DNA of 64,000 nucleotides from Paracoccus amoyensis (GTDB lineage Bacteria > Pseudomonadota > Alphaproteobacteria > Rhodobacterales > Rhodobacteraceae), in assembly GCF_014490725.1 (NCBI RefSeq), contig NZ_JACOQL010000002.1, positions 434,001-498,000 on the forward strand, written 5' to 3'. Positions 9,461 to 18,570 of this stretch are shown here, in pieces. Every line of letters begins with the position of its first letter. Within the stretch, counting starts at the first letter, position 1. The translations under genes and the position numbers were made by a program. Below the pieces are notes generated by a model, which had not been told where the DNA came from, ran no database searches, and worked only from the letters and a program-made list of their open reading frames with translations.

Positions 9461-10297
9461 TTAGCGAACGGCGCTTTCCACCGGCGAGGTGGTGATCGTC
9501 GTCGTGGGTGCACTTGCAACCGTGGTGGTGGTCGTCACAGCACCTGCGGCCGGCGCAGCCTGAACCTGCAGTGCGGCAGCATCATTTGCCGGGACGACAT
9601 AACCTTCGGGCGTTTCGATCATGCGGCCTTCCATGGCCAGGCTTTCAGCCGGGCTGCGGACCTTGACGTTGGTGCCGATCTCGGTCTCATCGAACAGGTC
9701 CATGATATCCTGCTGGAACAGGCGAATACAACCAGCCGAGGTTGCCTTGCCGATCGAGGACGGGTCCATCGTGCCGTGGATACGGTAGTAGGTGTCCTTG
9801 CCGCCACGATACAGATACAGGGCGCGCGAGCCCAAGGGGTTGTCGGCACCGCCTGCAACGCCGCGCGCGAACTGAGCATACAGTTCAGGGCTGGTGTTGA
9901 TCATGTTCTGCGTCGGCGTCCAGCTGGGCCAGCGACGCTTCAGCGCGATCACGCCCGAACCCTCAAAGCCGGTGCCTGCGCGGCCAACGGCGACGCCAAA
10001 ACGCATGGCTTCGCCACCTTCCAGCACGTCGTAAAGGACGCGGGCATAGGGGTCGACGACGATGGTGCCGGGCGCCTCGGTGCCGTTATAGGGCACGCGC
10101 TGGCGCTGGTTCCGCTCGGTCAGGTAGGCTGCGCGAACGGCGGGGATGTCGATTGGATTTCCATCCGGGCCTTGATCGACACGGGCCTGATAAATCGCCG
10201 GAACAGTCACGGCAGTCGGGGTCGTCGTGGTCTGGGTTGGTCCACAAGCAGCCAGCCCCAGGGCCAGCGCCGAGAACAGGGAAGCGAGGCGCATCAT
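9461..10297 (-). CDS. L,D-transpeptidase (YkuD) lipoprotein
   Basis: The 278-residue protein should form 3-3 or lipoprotein cross-links in peptidoglycan. A lipobox LAAC puts the acylated cysteine at C18, so it is anchored to a membrane after export. The YkuD domain carries YRIHGTMDPSSIGKATSAGCIRL, where the histidine and the cysteine of SAGC are catalytic. The tail is rich in Ala, Thr and Val (AAGAVTTTTTVASAP) and is probably unstructured. AAGGA eight bases before the ATG at 10297 supports this start over an upstream one at 10357. Confidence 0.9.
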   Translation of the reverse strand: MMRLASLFSALALGLAACGPTQTTTTPTAVTVPAIYQARVDQGPDGNPIDIPAVRAAYLTERNQRQRVPYNGTEAPGTIVVDPYARVLYDVLEGGEAMRFGVAVGRAGTGFEGSGVIALKRRWPSWTPTQNMINTSPELYAQFARGVAGGADNPLGSRALYLYRGGKDTYYRIHGTMDPSSIGKATSAGCIRLFQQDIMDLFDETEIGTNVKVRSPAESLAMEGRMIETPEGYVVPANDAAALQVQAAPAAGAVTTTTTVASAPTTTITTSPVESAVR

Positions 10298-10756
10298 CAA
10301 TAGGTTCCTTTGTCGTGACTGAGCTGGGCTACACCATCGGGTGCGCCAAGGCAGCACATAACGTCGTTGTCCCTCTGACGGCAGAATCAGAGGTGATTCG
10401 GTAGGGTTTCATCAGCGGTTTACAAACCCACTCCGTCAAGTCCACCGCAATATTTATGCAATGTTTGCCGCATGGCATATAGCGGCTGTGGCTTCACGGT
10501 GCCAGTTCGATCAAGTTTAGCTGAACAAAGAACAATTTAGTGTGGCTTTGGTTTCAAGTGAATAGAAATCACCTGCGATGATTTGGGCGGGCATTCCCTG
10601 ACATAAAGGGCTTGGGCCGCGCATGCGTGGCTGCCATGCCGCGCAATGATGGCGGCACCGCAAAGGATCAGGTGCCGGAAAACCATCTTTTCGGGCGGCG
10701 TTGTGTGTTTGGCGCTGCCTGATTACTGTGTAATTGTTCCCGCAGCAGGCAGTGAC
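10298..10756. other. Intergenic stretch between divergent ldt and MFS genes
   Basis: The 459 bases between the divergent L,D-transpeptidase and MFS genes hold no convincing ORF. The middle (10440-10580) is AT-richer than its surroundings and is the likely place for both promoters, but I could not identify a clear -35/-10 pair. If the MFS gene really starts at the ATG at 10646, the gap shrinks to 348 bases. Confidence 0.4.
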
Positions 10757-12397
10757 GTGACAGATACCGACGCGCCCAAATCTTCGGCCCTGGCCCCGTT
10801 CCGTTATCGCGATTTTCGCCTGTTATGGGGCGCGACACTGGTGTCGAACTTCGGGGGGCTTGTTCAGGCGGTTGGTGCTGCGTGGATGATGACGCAACTG
10901 ACCGACAGCGACACGTTGATTGCGTTGGTGCAGGCGTCCAACACCCTGCCGATCATGCTTCTGGCACTGGGCTCGGGCGCGTTGGCGGATATCTTTGACC
11001 GCAAAAGCCTGCTGTTGTTTGCGCAAATCTTCATGGCGACGGTATCTTTGATCTTGGCGATCGTTGCGTGGCAGGGCTGGCTGACGCCGTGGTTGCTGCT
11101 GACATTTACCTTTCTGATCGGGGCGGGGCAGGCGCTGTATAACCCGCCATGGCAGGCAAGCATGGGCGATCTGGTGCCGCGTGCCGACCTGCCTGCGGCG
11201 GTGACGCTGAACTCGGTCGGGTTCAATCTGATGCGCAGCGTGGGTCCGGCGGCTGGCGGCTTTATCGTCGCGGTCTTCGGCGCGGCGGCAGCATTCACCG
11301 TCAATGCGGTCAGCTATATCCCGCTCTTGGGGGCGTTGTTCCGCTGGAAACCGCCCGTTACGCCACGAACCGCGCCGCCCGAGGCGTTCCTGCCCGCCAT
11401 TGGCGCCGGTCTGCGCTATGTCGCGCTGTCGCCGAATTTGATGCGAGTGATGCTGCGTGGTGCGTTGTTCGGCTTTGCTGCGGTGTCGGTTCTGGCGCTG
11501 CTGCCACTGGTCGTCCAGCAACATCCCGAGGCCGGATCACTGCTTTACGGCACTTTGCTGGGCAGCTTTGGCATGGGGGCGATTTTCGGGGCCATCCTGA
11601 ACCCGCGTATCCGGGCACGCTTCCCGAACGAAAACATCGTGCGCATGGCCTTTGCGGGGTTTGCGCTGGCGGCGCTGGTTCTGGGTCAGACCGACAATCT
11701 TTGGCTACACGGGCTGGCGATGTTGCCTGCGGGGGCATCCTGGGTCCTGGCCCTGTCGCTGTTCAATGTGACGGTGCAACTTTCGACGCCCCGTTGGGTC
11801 GTGGCACGCGCACTGGCATTGTATCAGACGGCCACCTTTGGGGGTATGGCCGCGGGGTCGTGGGTCTGGGGCATGGTGTCGGGCACGTCCGGCGTCGGCA
11901 CGGCACTGACCATGGCGGCGGGGGTGCTGGTCTTTGGTGCGGTCGTTGGTTACTGGCTGAAGGCACCGGAATTCGGCACCGCCGATCTGGACCCGGTCAA
12001 CCGCTTTCGCGAACCTGCATTGCGGCTGGATCTGCGCGGCAGATCAGGGCCGATCATGGTCATGGTCGATTACCTGATCGCGCAAAAAGACGTGCCCGAA
12101 TTCCTGCAACTGATGCGTCGCAGGCGTGGCATCCGCCGCCGTGACGGCGCCCGCAATTGGGCCTTGCTGCGCGATCTGGAACGGCCCGACATGTGGTCCG
12201 AAAGCTATCACATCGCCACGTGGGACGAATATATCCGCCACAATATGCGTCGCACCAAGACCGATGCCGAAGTCGCCGTCCGCTTGCGGGAATTGCATCA
12301 GGGTGACGGCGATCCGCTGGTCCACCGCATGATCGAACGGCATAATGTCGATCAAAGCGATGACCTGCCGCTGGTCGGCAAGATCGAGGTTCCCTAG
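10757..12397 (+). CDS. MFS transporter with C-terminal soluble domain (MFS_3 type)
   Basis: The predicted protein of 546 residues has an MFS body with about 10-12 membrane segments. It begins near FRLLWGATLVSNFGGLVQAVGAAWMM. After about residue 420 a soluble region follows (FREPALRLDLRGRSGPIMVMVDYLIAQ through DEYIRHNMRR). This layout matches the MFS_3/DUF894 family of putative effector exporters; the substrate is unknown. The start is uncertain: I prefer the GTG at 10757 (weak CAGG upstream) to the ATG at 10646, whose leader is not membrane-protein-like. Its TAG stop shares CTAG with the stop of the convergent ABC ATPase gene. Confidence 0.8.
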   Translation: MTDTDAPKSSALAPFRYRDFRLLWGATLVSNFGGLVQAVGAAWMMTQLTDSDTLIALVQASNTLPIMLLALGSGALADIFDRKSLLLFAQIFMATVSLILAIVAWQGWLTPWLLLTFTFLIGAGQALYNPPWQASMGDLVPRADLPAAVTLNSVGFNLMRSVGPAAGGFIVAVFGAAAAFTVNAVSYIPLLGALFRWKPPVTPRTAPPEAFLPAIGAGLRYVALSPNLMRVMLRGALFGFAAVSVLALLPLVVQQHPEAGSLLYGTLLGSFGMGAIFGAILNPRIRARFPNENIVRMAFAGFALAALVLGQTDNLWLHGLAMLPAGASWVLALSLFNVTVQLSTPRWVVARALALYQTATFGGMAAGSWVWGMVSGTSGVGTALTMAAGVLVFGAVVGYWLKAPEFGTADLDPVNRFREPALRLDLRGRSGPIMVMVDYLIAQKDVPEFLQLMRRRRGIRRRDGARNWALLRDLERPDMWSESYHIATWDEYIRHNMRRTKTDAEVAVRLRELHQGDGDPLVHRMIERHNVDQSDDLPLVGKIEVP

Positions 12398-13965
12398 GCG
12401 GGGTCAGGGAACCAATCGGCCGGAATGCGTGGCGTCGCCGCGACCAGTTGCCGGGTATAAGGATCGCGCGGCGCATCCATGACCTGCTCGGGCGGGCCAT
12501 CTTCGACGATCCTGCCGGATTTCATCACCAGCACGCGTTCGCTGATGCCGCGAACCACGGACAGATCGTGGCTGATGAACAGATAGGCCATGCCATGCGT
12601 CTTGCGCAGATCGGTCAGCAGGTTCAGCACCTGCGCCCGGACACGGACGTCCAGTGCGCTGACAGCTTCGTCCAGCACGATCAGTTGTGGGCGCGTAATC
12701 AATGCGCGGGCGATCGCGATGCGCTGACGTTGGCCGCCGGAAAATTCGTGAATGTATTTGCGGGCATCATCGGGCCGCAGTTCCACCTGCTCCAGCGCAG
12801 CTGCGACGCGGTTGCGCCAATCAGGCGGATAGCCGGTCAGATGGAACGGTTCGGCGATGAGACGGTCGACCCGCCAGCGCGGATTGAAGCTGCCAAAGGG
12901 GTCCTGGAACACCACTTGCATCCTGGCACGCAGATCGCGCGGCATGGACCGGCCCGCCGTCACGGGCCGTCCGTCCAATGTGATTTGCCCGCCTTGCAGC
13001 GGATCAAGACCCAGAAGTGCCCGTGTCAGGGTGGATTTGCCGCTGCCGGATTCGCCGACAAGGCCAAGGCTTTCCCCACGATGGATGGTCAGGCTGACGC
13101 CATCCACGGCCCGCAAGATATCCCCGCCATGCGGCAGGCTGTATTCGCGAACCACGTTATGCGCCTGCATCAGTGGCTGCGGGTCGTCGCTGCGGATCAG
13201 GGATGGCACATGACGTGAGGCCGCGAACAACTGTCGCGTATAGGCGTGCTTTTGCGTGCGAAACACGGCCTCGGTCGGGCCGGTTTCCACGATCTTGCCC
13301 GCCTGCATCACCGCGACCTGATCGGCATGACCCGCCACGACCGCCAGATCATGCGTGATCAGCAGCATCGCCATGCCTTCGTCGCGCACCAACTTATGCA
13401 GCAGATCAAGGATTTGCGCCTGCGTGGTGACATCCAGAGCGGTCGTCGGCTCATCCGCGATCAACAGGTCGGGGCGCAGGGCGATGGCCAGCGCGATGGC
13501 GACACGCTGACGCTGGCCGCCCGAAAGCTGGTGCGGATACAGGTCCAGCGGAAAGCGCGGCGCCGGCAGACCGACCCGGTTCAGCTGGTCACGGGCTTGC
13601 GCCAAGGCCTCGGCCCGGTCGATGCCGCTATGGATCAGCAGGGTTTCGGCCACCTGATCGCCAATCGTCATCAGCGGGTTCAGCGCCGTCATCGGTTCCT
13701 GAAAGATCATGCCGATCCGCTTGCCCCGAAGCCGGCATCGCAGGCTCTCTGGCAAAGGCAGGATGTCATGGCCATCCAGCAGCACCTGTCCGCTTGCCAT
13801 GGCGTGATGCGGCAGCAACCCAATGATGGCCAGTGCCGTCATGGATTTGCCGCTGCCGGATTCGCCCACCAATCCGGTAATTGTGCCCAAAGGCAGGTCC
13901 AGATCGACCCGATCCACAATAGGCTGATCGCCGATCCTGACCGACAGGCTGCGTGTCTGGATCAT
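12394..13965 (-). CDS. ABC transporter, double ATP-binding subunit (peptide/nickel type)
   Basis: The 523-residue protein fuses two ABC ATPases of the DppD/DppF (Opp) type, as in YejF or GsiA. The first domain has [23 protein letters not shown] and [11 protein letters not shown]. The second has [23 protein letters not shown] and [11 protein letters not shown]. In the second, Walker B carries Glu-Ala rather than Glu-Pro, a common variant. Its start overlaps the permease stop by four bases (ATGA). The substrate is not deducible: peptides are most likely, and no binding-protein gene lies nearby. Confidence 0.92.
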   Translation of the reverse strand: MIQTRSLSVRIGDQPIVDRVDLDLPLGTITGLVGESGSGKSMTALAIIGLLPHHAMASGQVLLDGHDILPLPESLRCRLRGKRIGMIFQEPMTALNPLMTIGDQVAETLLIHSGIDRAEALAQARDQLNRVGLPAPRFPLDLYPHQLSGGQRQRVAIALAIALRPDLLIADEPTTALDVTTQAQILDLLHKLVRDEGMAMLLITHDLAVVAGHADQVAVMQAGKIVETGPTEAVFRTQKHAYTRQLFAASRHVPSLIRSDDPQPLMQAHNVVREYSLPHGGDILRAVDGVSLTIHRGESLGLVGESGSGKSTLTRALLGLDPLQGGQITLDGRPVTAGRSMPRDLRARMQVVFQDPFGSFNPRWRVDRLIAEPFHLTGYPPDWRNRVAAALEQVELRPDDARKYIHEFSGGQRQRIAIARALITRPQLIVLDEAVSALDVRVRAQVLNLLTDLRKTHGMAYLFISHDLSVVRGISERVLVMKSGRIVEDGPPEQVMDAPRDPYTRQLVAATPRIPADWFPDPA

Positions 13966-14777
13966 CGCATCGCCTTTAGCCGGGGGTCCAGCATGTCACG
14001 CAGCCCGTCGCCCAGCAGGTTCAGCCCCAGAACCGTCAGCACGATGCACAGCCCCGGAATGATCGCCACATGTGGCGCCAATGTGACCATGGTCTGCGCC
14101 TCGGCCAGCATCCGACCCCAGCTTGGCGTTGGCGGCTGCGCCCCTAGGCCGACATAGGACAGCCCCGCCTCGGCCAGAATGCCCAGCGAAAACTGGATGG
14201 TGCCCTGCACGATCAGCAGGTTCGTGATGTTGGGCAGGACATGTTGCAGGCTGATCAGCGTTGTTCCCTTACCCGCGACCTCGGCCGCGCGAATGTAGTC
14301 CAGCGTCCAGATCGGCAGTGCGGCGGCGCGGGTGACGCGGGCAAAGACGGGGATGTTGAAAATACCGATGGCGATGATCGCGTTCAGCGCGGATGGCCCG
14401 AACACCGCCGCAAACAGGATCGCACTGACCAGCGAGGGAAAGGCAAAGATCAGGTCGTTGCCGCGCATGATGACCTCATCCAGCCAGCGCCCGCGATGTG
14501 ACGCCGCGATCAGCCCCAGGGGCACACCGATCCCCATGCCAATGCCCACCGCGACCAGCGCCACCGCGATCGAGGTGCGTGCGCCGACCATAACCATCGA
14601 CAGGATATCGCGGCCAAAGTGATCCGTGCCGAACCAATGCACGACCGTCGGCCCCTGCAGCTTGTCGGCAATCGCCATCTGCGTCACGTCAAAGGGTGTC
14701 CAGAACCATGACAGCGCCGCCGCCAGCAAAGCCAGCCCGGCCAGTGCCGCGCCAAGGATCATTCCCGTCTGTCTCAT
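13962..14777 (-). CDS. ABC transporter permease, DppC type
   Basis: The 271-residue inner-membrane permease has an N-terminal segment, then the usual five-segment transport domain. The coupling (EAA) loop reads IRAAEVAGKGTTLISLQHVLPN. The DppC/OppC signature HWFGTDHFGRDILSMVM appears near residue 50, and the end (GLNLLGDGLRDMLDPRLK) is typical of the C-type subunit. It overlaps both neighbours by four bases, so all three subunits are probably made in fixed ratio from one message. Confidence 0.93.
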   Translation of the reverse strand: MRQTGMILGAALAGLALLAAALSWFWTPFDVTQMAIADKLQGPTVVHWFGTDHFGRDILSMVMVGARTSIAVALVAVGIGMGIGVPLGLIAASHRGRWLDEVIMRGNDLIFAFPSLVSAILFAAVFGPSALNAIIAIGIFNIPVFARVTRAAALPIWTLDYIRAAEVAGKGTTLISLQHVLPNITNLLIVQGTIQFSLGILAEAGLSYVGLGAQPPTPSWGRMLAEAQTMVTLAPHVAIIPGLCIVLTVLGLNLLGDGLRDMLDPRLKAMR

Positions 14778-15715
14778 GTCTTGCGCAGTCTTGGATCAAT
14801 GATGGCATAAGCCAGATCGACGATGAACGTCACCGCAATCACCGCAGCAACCAGCACCAGCACGGCCGATTGCACCACGATCAGATCGCGCTGCGTGATC
14901 GCCTGAAAGATCAGACGGCCAAGGCCGGGCAGATAGAAGACATTCTCGATGATGATGGCCCCGGCCAGCAGAAAGGAAAACTGCATGCCCAAAATCGTCA
15001 GCACCGGGATCAGCGCATTGCGCAGCGCATGGCGGTGCAGCGTTTGCCGTTCGGTCAGACCCTTGGCCCGGGCCGTGCGGATGTAATCCTGGCCCTGCGT
15101 TTCGATCAGCGCGGACCGCAGCACGCGGGCCAGAATGGCCGCCTGCGGCAGGGCCAGCGCGATGGCGGGCAGCAACAGCGCCTTCAGCGCAGCAAGGGGC
15201 TGTGACCAGCCGGGAAAGCCGCCGGCCGGAAACCAGCGCAGCTTCACCGCGAAGATCAGCACCAGCAGCATCGCGAACCAGAAATTCGGCAGCGCGATCC
15301 CCAGTTGCGTGCCCCCCATGACCGCAACATCACCCGCCCGCCCGCGATGCGAGGCTGCGTATAGCCCTATTGGAAAAGCAATTGCCGTCGCCAGCAGCAA
15401 TGCCATGATCGCCAGCGGCAACGAAACCTGAATCCGGTCAAGGATCATTCCTGCAACCGGCGTTTTATAGGTGAAGCTGGTCCCGAAGTCACCTTGCAAG
15501 ATCGTGCCCAGCCAGCTTGCATAACGGATGGGCAAGGGCTGATCCAAACCCATCTGCTCGCGCAGCGCGGCCACGGTTTCCGGTTGCGCGCCCGTGCCCA
15601 GCATGAAACTGGCCGGATCGCCCGGCACCAGTTCGACCACCGAAAAGATCAGCGCCGAGGCAACCAGCAGGCTTAGCCCCAAAGACAGAATTCGGCGGAA
15701 CAGATAGCGCAACAT
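14774..15715 (-). CDS. ABC transporter permease, DppB type
   Basis: The 313-residue inner-membrane permease begins MLRYLFRRILSLGLSLLVAS, the usual DppB start, followed by VVELVPGDPASFML. The coupling loop is YIRTARAKGLTERQTLHRHALRNALIP, and the C-terminus (LVAAVIAVTFIVDLAYAIIDPRLR) is standard for the B subunit. It is the first gene of a three-gene unit. Immediately upstream is a divergent SDR, not the solute-binding protein gene that usually leads such operons. Confidence 0.93.
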   Translation of the reverse strand: MLRYLFRRILSLGLSLLVASALIFSVVELVPGDPASFMLGTGAQPETVAALREQMGLDQPLPIRYASWLGTILQGDFGTSFTYKTPVAGMILDRIQVSLPLAIMALLLATAIAFPIGLYAASHRGRAGDVAVMGGTQLGIALPNFWFAMLLVLIFAVKLRWFPAGGFPGWSQPLAALKALLLPAIALALPQAAILARVLRSALIETQGQDYIRTARAKGLTERQTLHRHALRNALIPVLTILGMQFSFLLAGAIIIENVFYLPGLGRLIFQAITQRDLIVVQSAVLVLVAAVIAVTFIVDLAYAIIDPRLRKT

Positions 15716-15804
15716 GCACCGACGCTATTCCGCCGCGCTGTCGGCGTAAAGCGGGTTGCATGGCGCGCAGCCTCTGGCAAATTACCCGCAAAGAGGAGGA
15801 AGGC

Positions 15805-16545
15805 ATGAGGCTTCAGGACAAGATCGCGATCGTCACCGGCGCAGGCTCGGGTTTTGGCGCGGGCATTGCCCGGAAATTCGCGGCAGAAGGGGCGCAGGTG
15901 GTCGTCGCCGATATCAACCAAGCGGCAGCGGATCAGGTTGCGGCGACGCTTGGTGCCCGCGCGGTGCGATGCGATGTCGCCGACGGTGTCAGTGTCGCGG
16001 CCCTGGCGCAGACCACGATGAACACCTTTGGTCGCATCGACATTCTGGTGAACAACGCGGGCGTCACCCATCTGCCGGCATTGATGGAGGATGTCAGCGA
16101 AGAGGATTTCGACCGCGTCATGGCCGTGAATTGCAAATCGGTCTATCTGCTGGCCCGTGAAATCGTGCCGCTGATGAAACAGGCGAAATACGGAAGCATC
16201 GTCAATATAGCGTCAACTGCAGGTGTGTCGCCACGCCCGCGCCTGAATTGGTATAACGCGTCAAAGGGTTGGCTGATCACCGCCACCAAAGCGATGGCGA
16301 TTGAACTCGCTCCGTTCGGCATCCGCGTCAATGCGCTTAACCCGGTCGCGGGGGATACGCCGCTGCTGAAAAGCTTCATGGGCGAAGATACCCCGGACAT
16401 GCGGGCAAAATTCCTGTCGACCATCCCCATTGGCCGCTTCTCGACTCCCGAAGATCTGGGCAATGCTGCCTGCTTTCTGGCCTCGGACGAAGCGTCGATG
16501 ATCACGGGTGTGGCGATGGAGGTTGATGGCGGGCGCTGTATCTGA
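15805..16545 (+). CDS. Short-chain dehydrogenase/reductase (SDR)
   Basis: The 246-residue NAD(P)-dependent oxidoreductase has the cofactor motif TGAGSGFG at residues 11-18, NNAG at 83-86, and the catalytic S137, Y150 and K154 in Y-N-A-S-K. The C-terminal end MEVDGGRCI is usual. A strong GAGGAGGAAG site precedes the ATG at 15805, so a TTG-led extension from 15760 is rejected. Close relatives are annotated as glucose or 3-oxoacyl-ACP dehydrogenases, but the substrate cannot be fixed from sequence. It diverges from the ABC permease genes, 89 bases away. Confidence 0.88.
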   Translation: MRLQDKIAIVTGAGSGFGAGIARKFAAEGAQVVVADINQAAADQVAATLGARAVRCDVADGVSVAALAQTTMNTFGRIDILVNNAGVTHLPALMEDVSEEDFDRVMAVNCKSVYLLAREIVPLMKQAKYGSIVNIASTAGVSPRPRLNWYNASKGWLITATKAMAIELAPFGIRVNALNPVAGDTPLLKSFMGEDTPDMRAKFLSTIPIGRFSTPEDLGNAACFLASDEASMITGVAMEVDGGRCI

Positions 16546-16556
16546 CAGCGCGACAG

Positions 16557-16594
16557 CCGGGGGCTGACTGCCCCCGGACCCCCGTGGATATTTT
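16557..16594 (+). repeat. 3'-end palindromic element, copy A
   Basis: Starting 12 bases after the SDR stop, an 8-bp GC stem (16557-16564 with 16570-16577, loop TGACT) is followed by CCCCC and then GGATATTTT. Related elements sit just after nadE (copy B) and after the gst gene (copy C). It probably acts as a terminator or 3'-end stabiliser for the SDR transcript. Confidence 0.6.
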
Positions 16595-16619
16595 CAGACC
16601 AATGCAGAGGTGTTAGGCT

Positions 16620-16722
16620 TTTCTTAACCGGCCTGCGGTAGAACGACCTTACGGTACAGGCGGGGACGCCGATGACCGTGACCGAAGCAGACGCCTCGTT
16701 CCTTTGCGGAGCGGGGCGTTTT
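16620..16722 (+). ncRNA. Candidate structured small RNA (unidentified)
   Basis: This stretch has no convincing ORF. It contains a first hairpin (GCCTG 16631-16635 with CAGGC 16657-16661), then a single-stranded linker. It ends in a strong intrinsic terminator: a 12-bp stem, 16691-16702 with 16708-16719, and a T run at 16719-16722 followed by further T-rich sequence. A terminator this far (about 145 bases) after the SDR stop, beyond copy A, suggests a separate small transcript. I see no clear promoter and do not recognise the family, so the 5' end is a guess. Confidence 0.35.
16691..16722 (+). terminator. Intrinsic terminator
   Basis: The stem is 12 bp, including three G-U pairs, with a five-base loop (TTTGC). 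It is followed by TTTT and then GCTTTGCTT. It would end the candidate small RNA, or read-through from the SDR gene. Confidence 0.65.
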
Positions 16723-16739
16723 GCTTTGCTTGGGTCGTC

Positions 16740-16785
16740 AAATATCCCGGGGGAATCCCGCAGGGATGGGGGCAGCGCCCCCTGA
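16740..16785 (-). repeat. 3'-end palindromic element, copy B
   Basis: On the minus strand, seven bases after the nadE stop, a GGGGGC-GCT-GCCCCC hairpin (16768-16782) is followed by a small ATCCC/GGGAT hairpin and then CCCCCGGGATATTT. The order and the GGATATTT tail match copies A and C. Confidence 0.6.
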
Positions 16786-16791
16786 TTTTCG

Positions 16792-18450
16792 CTACAGGCT
16801 GTCGCGCCAGCGGTTGACCAGCGGATAGCGACGGTCCAGCCAGAACGCCTTGGTCGAGATGCGGGGACCGGGTGCAGCCTGATACCGCTTCCACTCGCTG
16901 GTGAACAAAAGCTTTTCGACCTGTTTGACGGTGGCTTCGTCAAAGCCCTGCGCGACCAGATCCTTCAGCGCCAGATCCTTTTCGACCAATCCTTCAAGGA
17001 TCGCGTCCAGGATGTCATAGGGCGGCAGGGAATCGCTGTCTTTCTGATCCGGGCGGAGTTCGGCTGATGGTGGCTTGCTGATGATTTGCGGCGGAATGAC
17101 TTCACCGGCCTTGCCCATCATCCAGTCGCGGTGGTTCTGGTTCCGCCAGCGGCAGGTTTCAAACACGCGGGTTTTATACAGATCCTTGATCGGGTTATAG
17201 CCGCCCGCCATATCGCCATAGATGGTGGCATAGCCGACCGCGACTTCGGATTTGTTGCCCGTTGTCAGCAGCATTTCCCCGAATTTGTTCGAGATTGCCA
17301 TCAGCATGACCCCCCGCAGGCGGGACTGGATGTTTTCCTCGGTCGTGTCGGGCTTTGTCCCTTCCATCAGATGTGCCAAGGCATCTTCGACCGCATCGCG
17401 CGCGCCGTCGATCTTGACCGTATCCAGCCGGGTGCCAAGACGGTTGGCGCAATCGGCCGCGTCATCAAGGCTGGCTTGCGAGGTATATTCCGATGGCAGC
17501 ATGACGCAGCGCACGTTTTCGGGGCCTATGGCGTCGGCCGCGATCGTGGCCACCAATGCCGAATCGATACCGCCCGACATGCCCAGAAGAACCTTGGAGA
17601 ACCCGGACTTCCGCAGGTATTCGCGCAGGCCCATCATCATCGCATGATAGTCCTGTTCCCATTCGTCAGGCTGCGGGGCCATCATTCCCGGCTCGGCCCG
17701 CCAGCCTTCCTCGGTGCGGGTAAAGTCGATCGTGGTGATGACTTCCTCGAACGGGGGCAGTTGGACGACTTTTTTGCCGCCTGGATTCAGCACGAAGCTG
17801 GCGCCGTCATAAAGCTGATCGTCCTGACCGCCGACCATGTTCACATAGACCAGTGGCAGTCCGGTTTCGACAACGCGGCCAACCATATGGCCCATGCGCA
17901 AGTCCAGCTTGTTGCGGTGATAGGGGCTGCCATTGGGCACGATCAGGATTTCAGCGCCGGTTTCGGCCAGCGTTTCAGCCACGTCGGGATACCAGCTGTC
18001 TTCGCAGATGGGTGATCCGATGCGGATACCGCCAACCGGGTAAGGGCCGCTGATGGCGCCGCTGTCGAACAGGCGCAGTTCATCGAACAGTTGCTTATAG
18101 GGCAGGTGATGTTTCAGCACGCGGGCGACCAGCTTGCCGTCCTTGAACACGAAATAGGCGTTATAAAGCTTGTCCCCTTCGCGCCACGGGCCGCCGATAC
18201 CGACTGCCGGGCCGTTGGTGCAGGATGCGCCGAACTTCATCACCTCGGCCACCGCATCTTCGGTGAAGGCGGGTTTCAGCACCAGATCCTGTGTTTGATA
18301 GCCGGTAATGAACATTTCGGGCAGGGCCAGCATGTCGGCCCCGGCATCGCGGGCGGTTTCCCATGCGTGGCGGGCCTTGGCTGCGTTGCCGGGCAGGTCG
18401 CCGACGGTGGCGTTCAGCTGCCCGATGGTCAGGCGGAAACGATCGGTCAT
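16792..18450 (-). CDS. nadE: Glutamine-dependent NAD+ synthetase
   Basis: The 552-residue cytoplasmic enzyme makes the last step of NAD synthesis, amidating deamido-NAD with ammonia from glutamine. The N-terminal nitrilase-like glutaminase domain shows its triad: E45 in LALPEMF, K113 in LKHHLPY and C149 in GSPICEDSW. The C-terminal synthetase has the PP-loop GMSGGIDSALVAT near residue 293. The frame is open to 18558, but the ATG at 18450 gives the standard MTDRFRLTIGQLNATVGD start. It diverges from the MORN-repeat gene. Confidence 0.95.
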   Translation of the reverse strand: MTDRFRLTIGQLNATVGDLPGNAAKARHAWETARDAGADMLALPEMFITGYQTQDLVLKPAFTEDAVAEVMKFGASCTNGPAVGIGGPWREGDKLYNAYFVFKDGKLVARVLKHHLPYKQLFDELRLFDSGAISGPYPVGGIRIGSPICEDSWYPDVAETLAETGAEILIVPNGSPYHRNKLDLRMGHMVGRVVETGLPLVYVNMVGGQDDQLYDGASFVLNPGGKKVVQLPPFEEVITTIDFTRTEEGWRAEPGMMAPQPDEWEQDYHAMMMGLREYLRKSGFSKVLLGMSGGIDSALVATIAADAIGPENVRCVMLPSEYTSQASLDDAADCANRLGTRLDTVKIDGARDAVEDALAHLMEGTKPDTTEENIQSRLRGVMLMAISNKFGEMLLTTGNKSEVAVGYATIYGDMAGGYNPIKDLYKTRVFETCRWRNQNHRDWMMGKAGEVIPPQIISKPPSAELRPDQKDSDSLPPYDILDAILEGLVEKDLALKDLVAQGFDEATVKQVEKLLFTSEWKRYQAAPGPRISTKAFWLDRRYPLVNRWRDSL

Positions 18451-18570
18451 GGTATAGCCTCTGCTTCTCTCGCCACCGTGATAGGCGAAGGTTCGACAAA
18501 GGAAAAGTCGGGCTTTGCGCATTCGGTTCCGCTGCGCTAGACCATTGGCAAAACGCAAAGGGCGAATGCG

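Noticed and set aside
16557..16785. Inverted elements A and B as ends of a small insertion element around 16595-16739
   Set aside because: There is no transposase and no target-site duplication. Copy C stands alone after another gene, and each copy follows a stop codon, so 3'-end elements explain them better.
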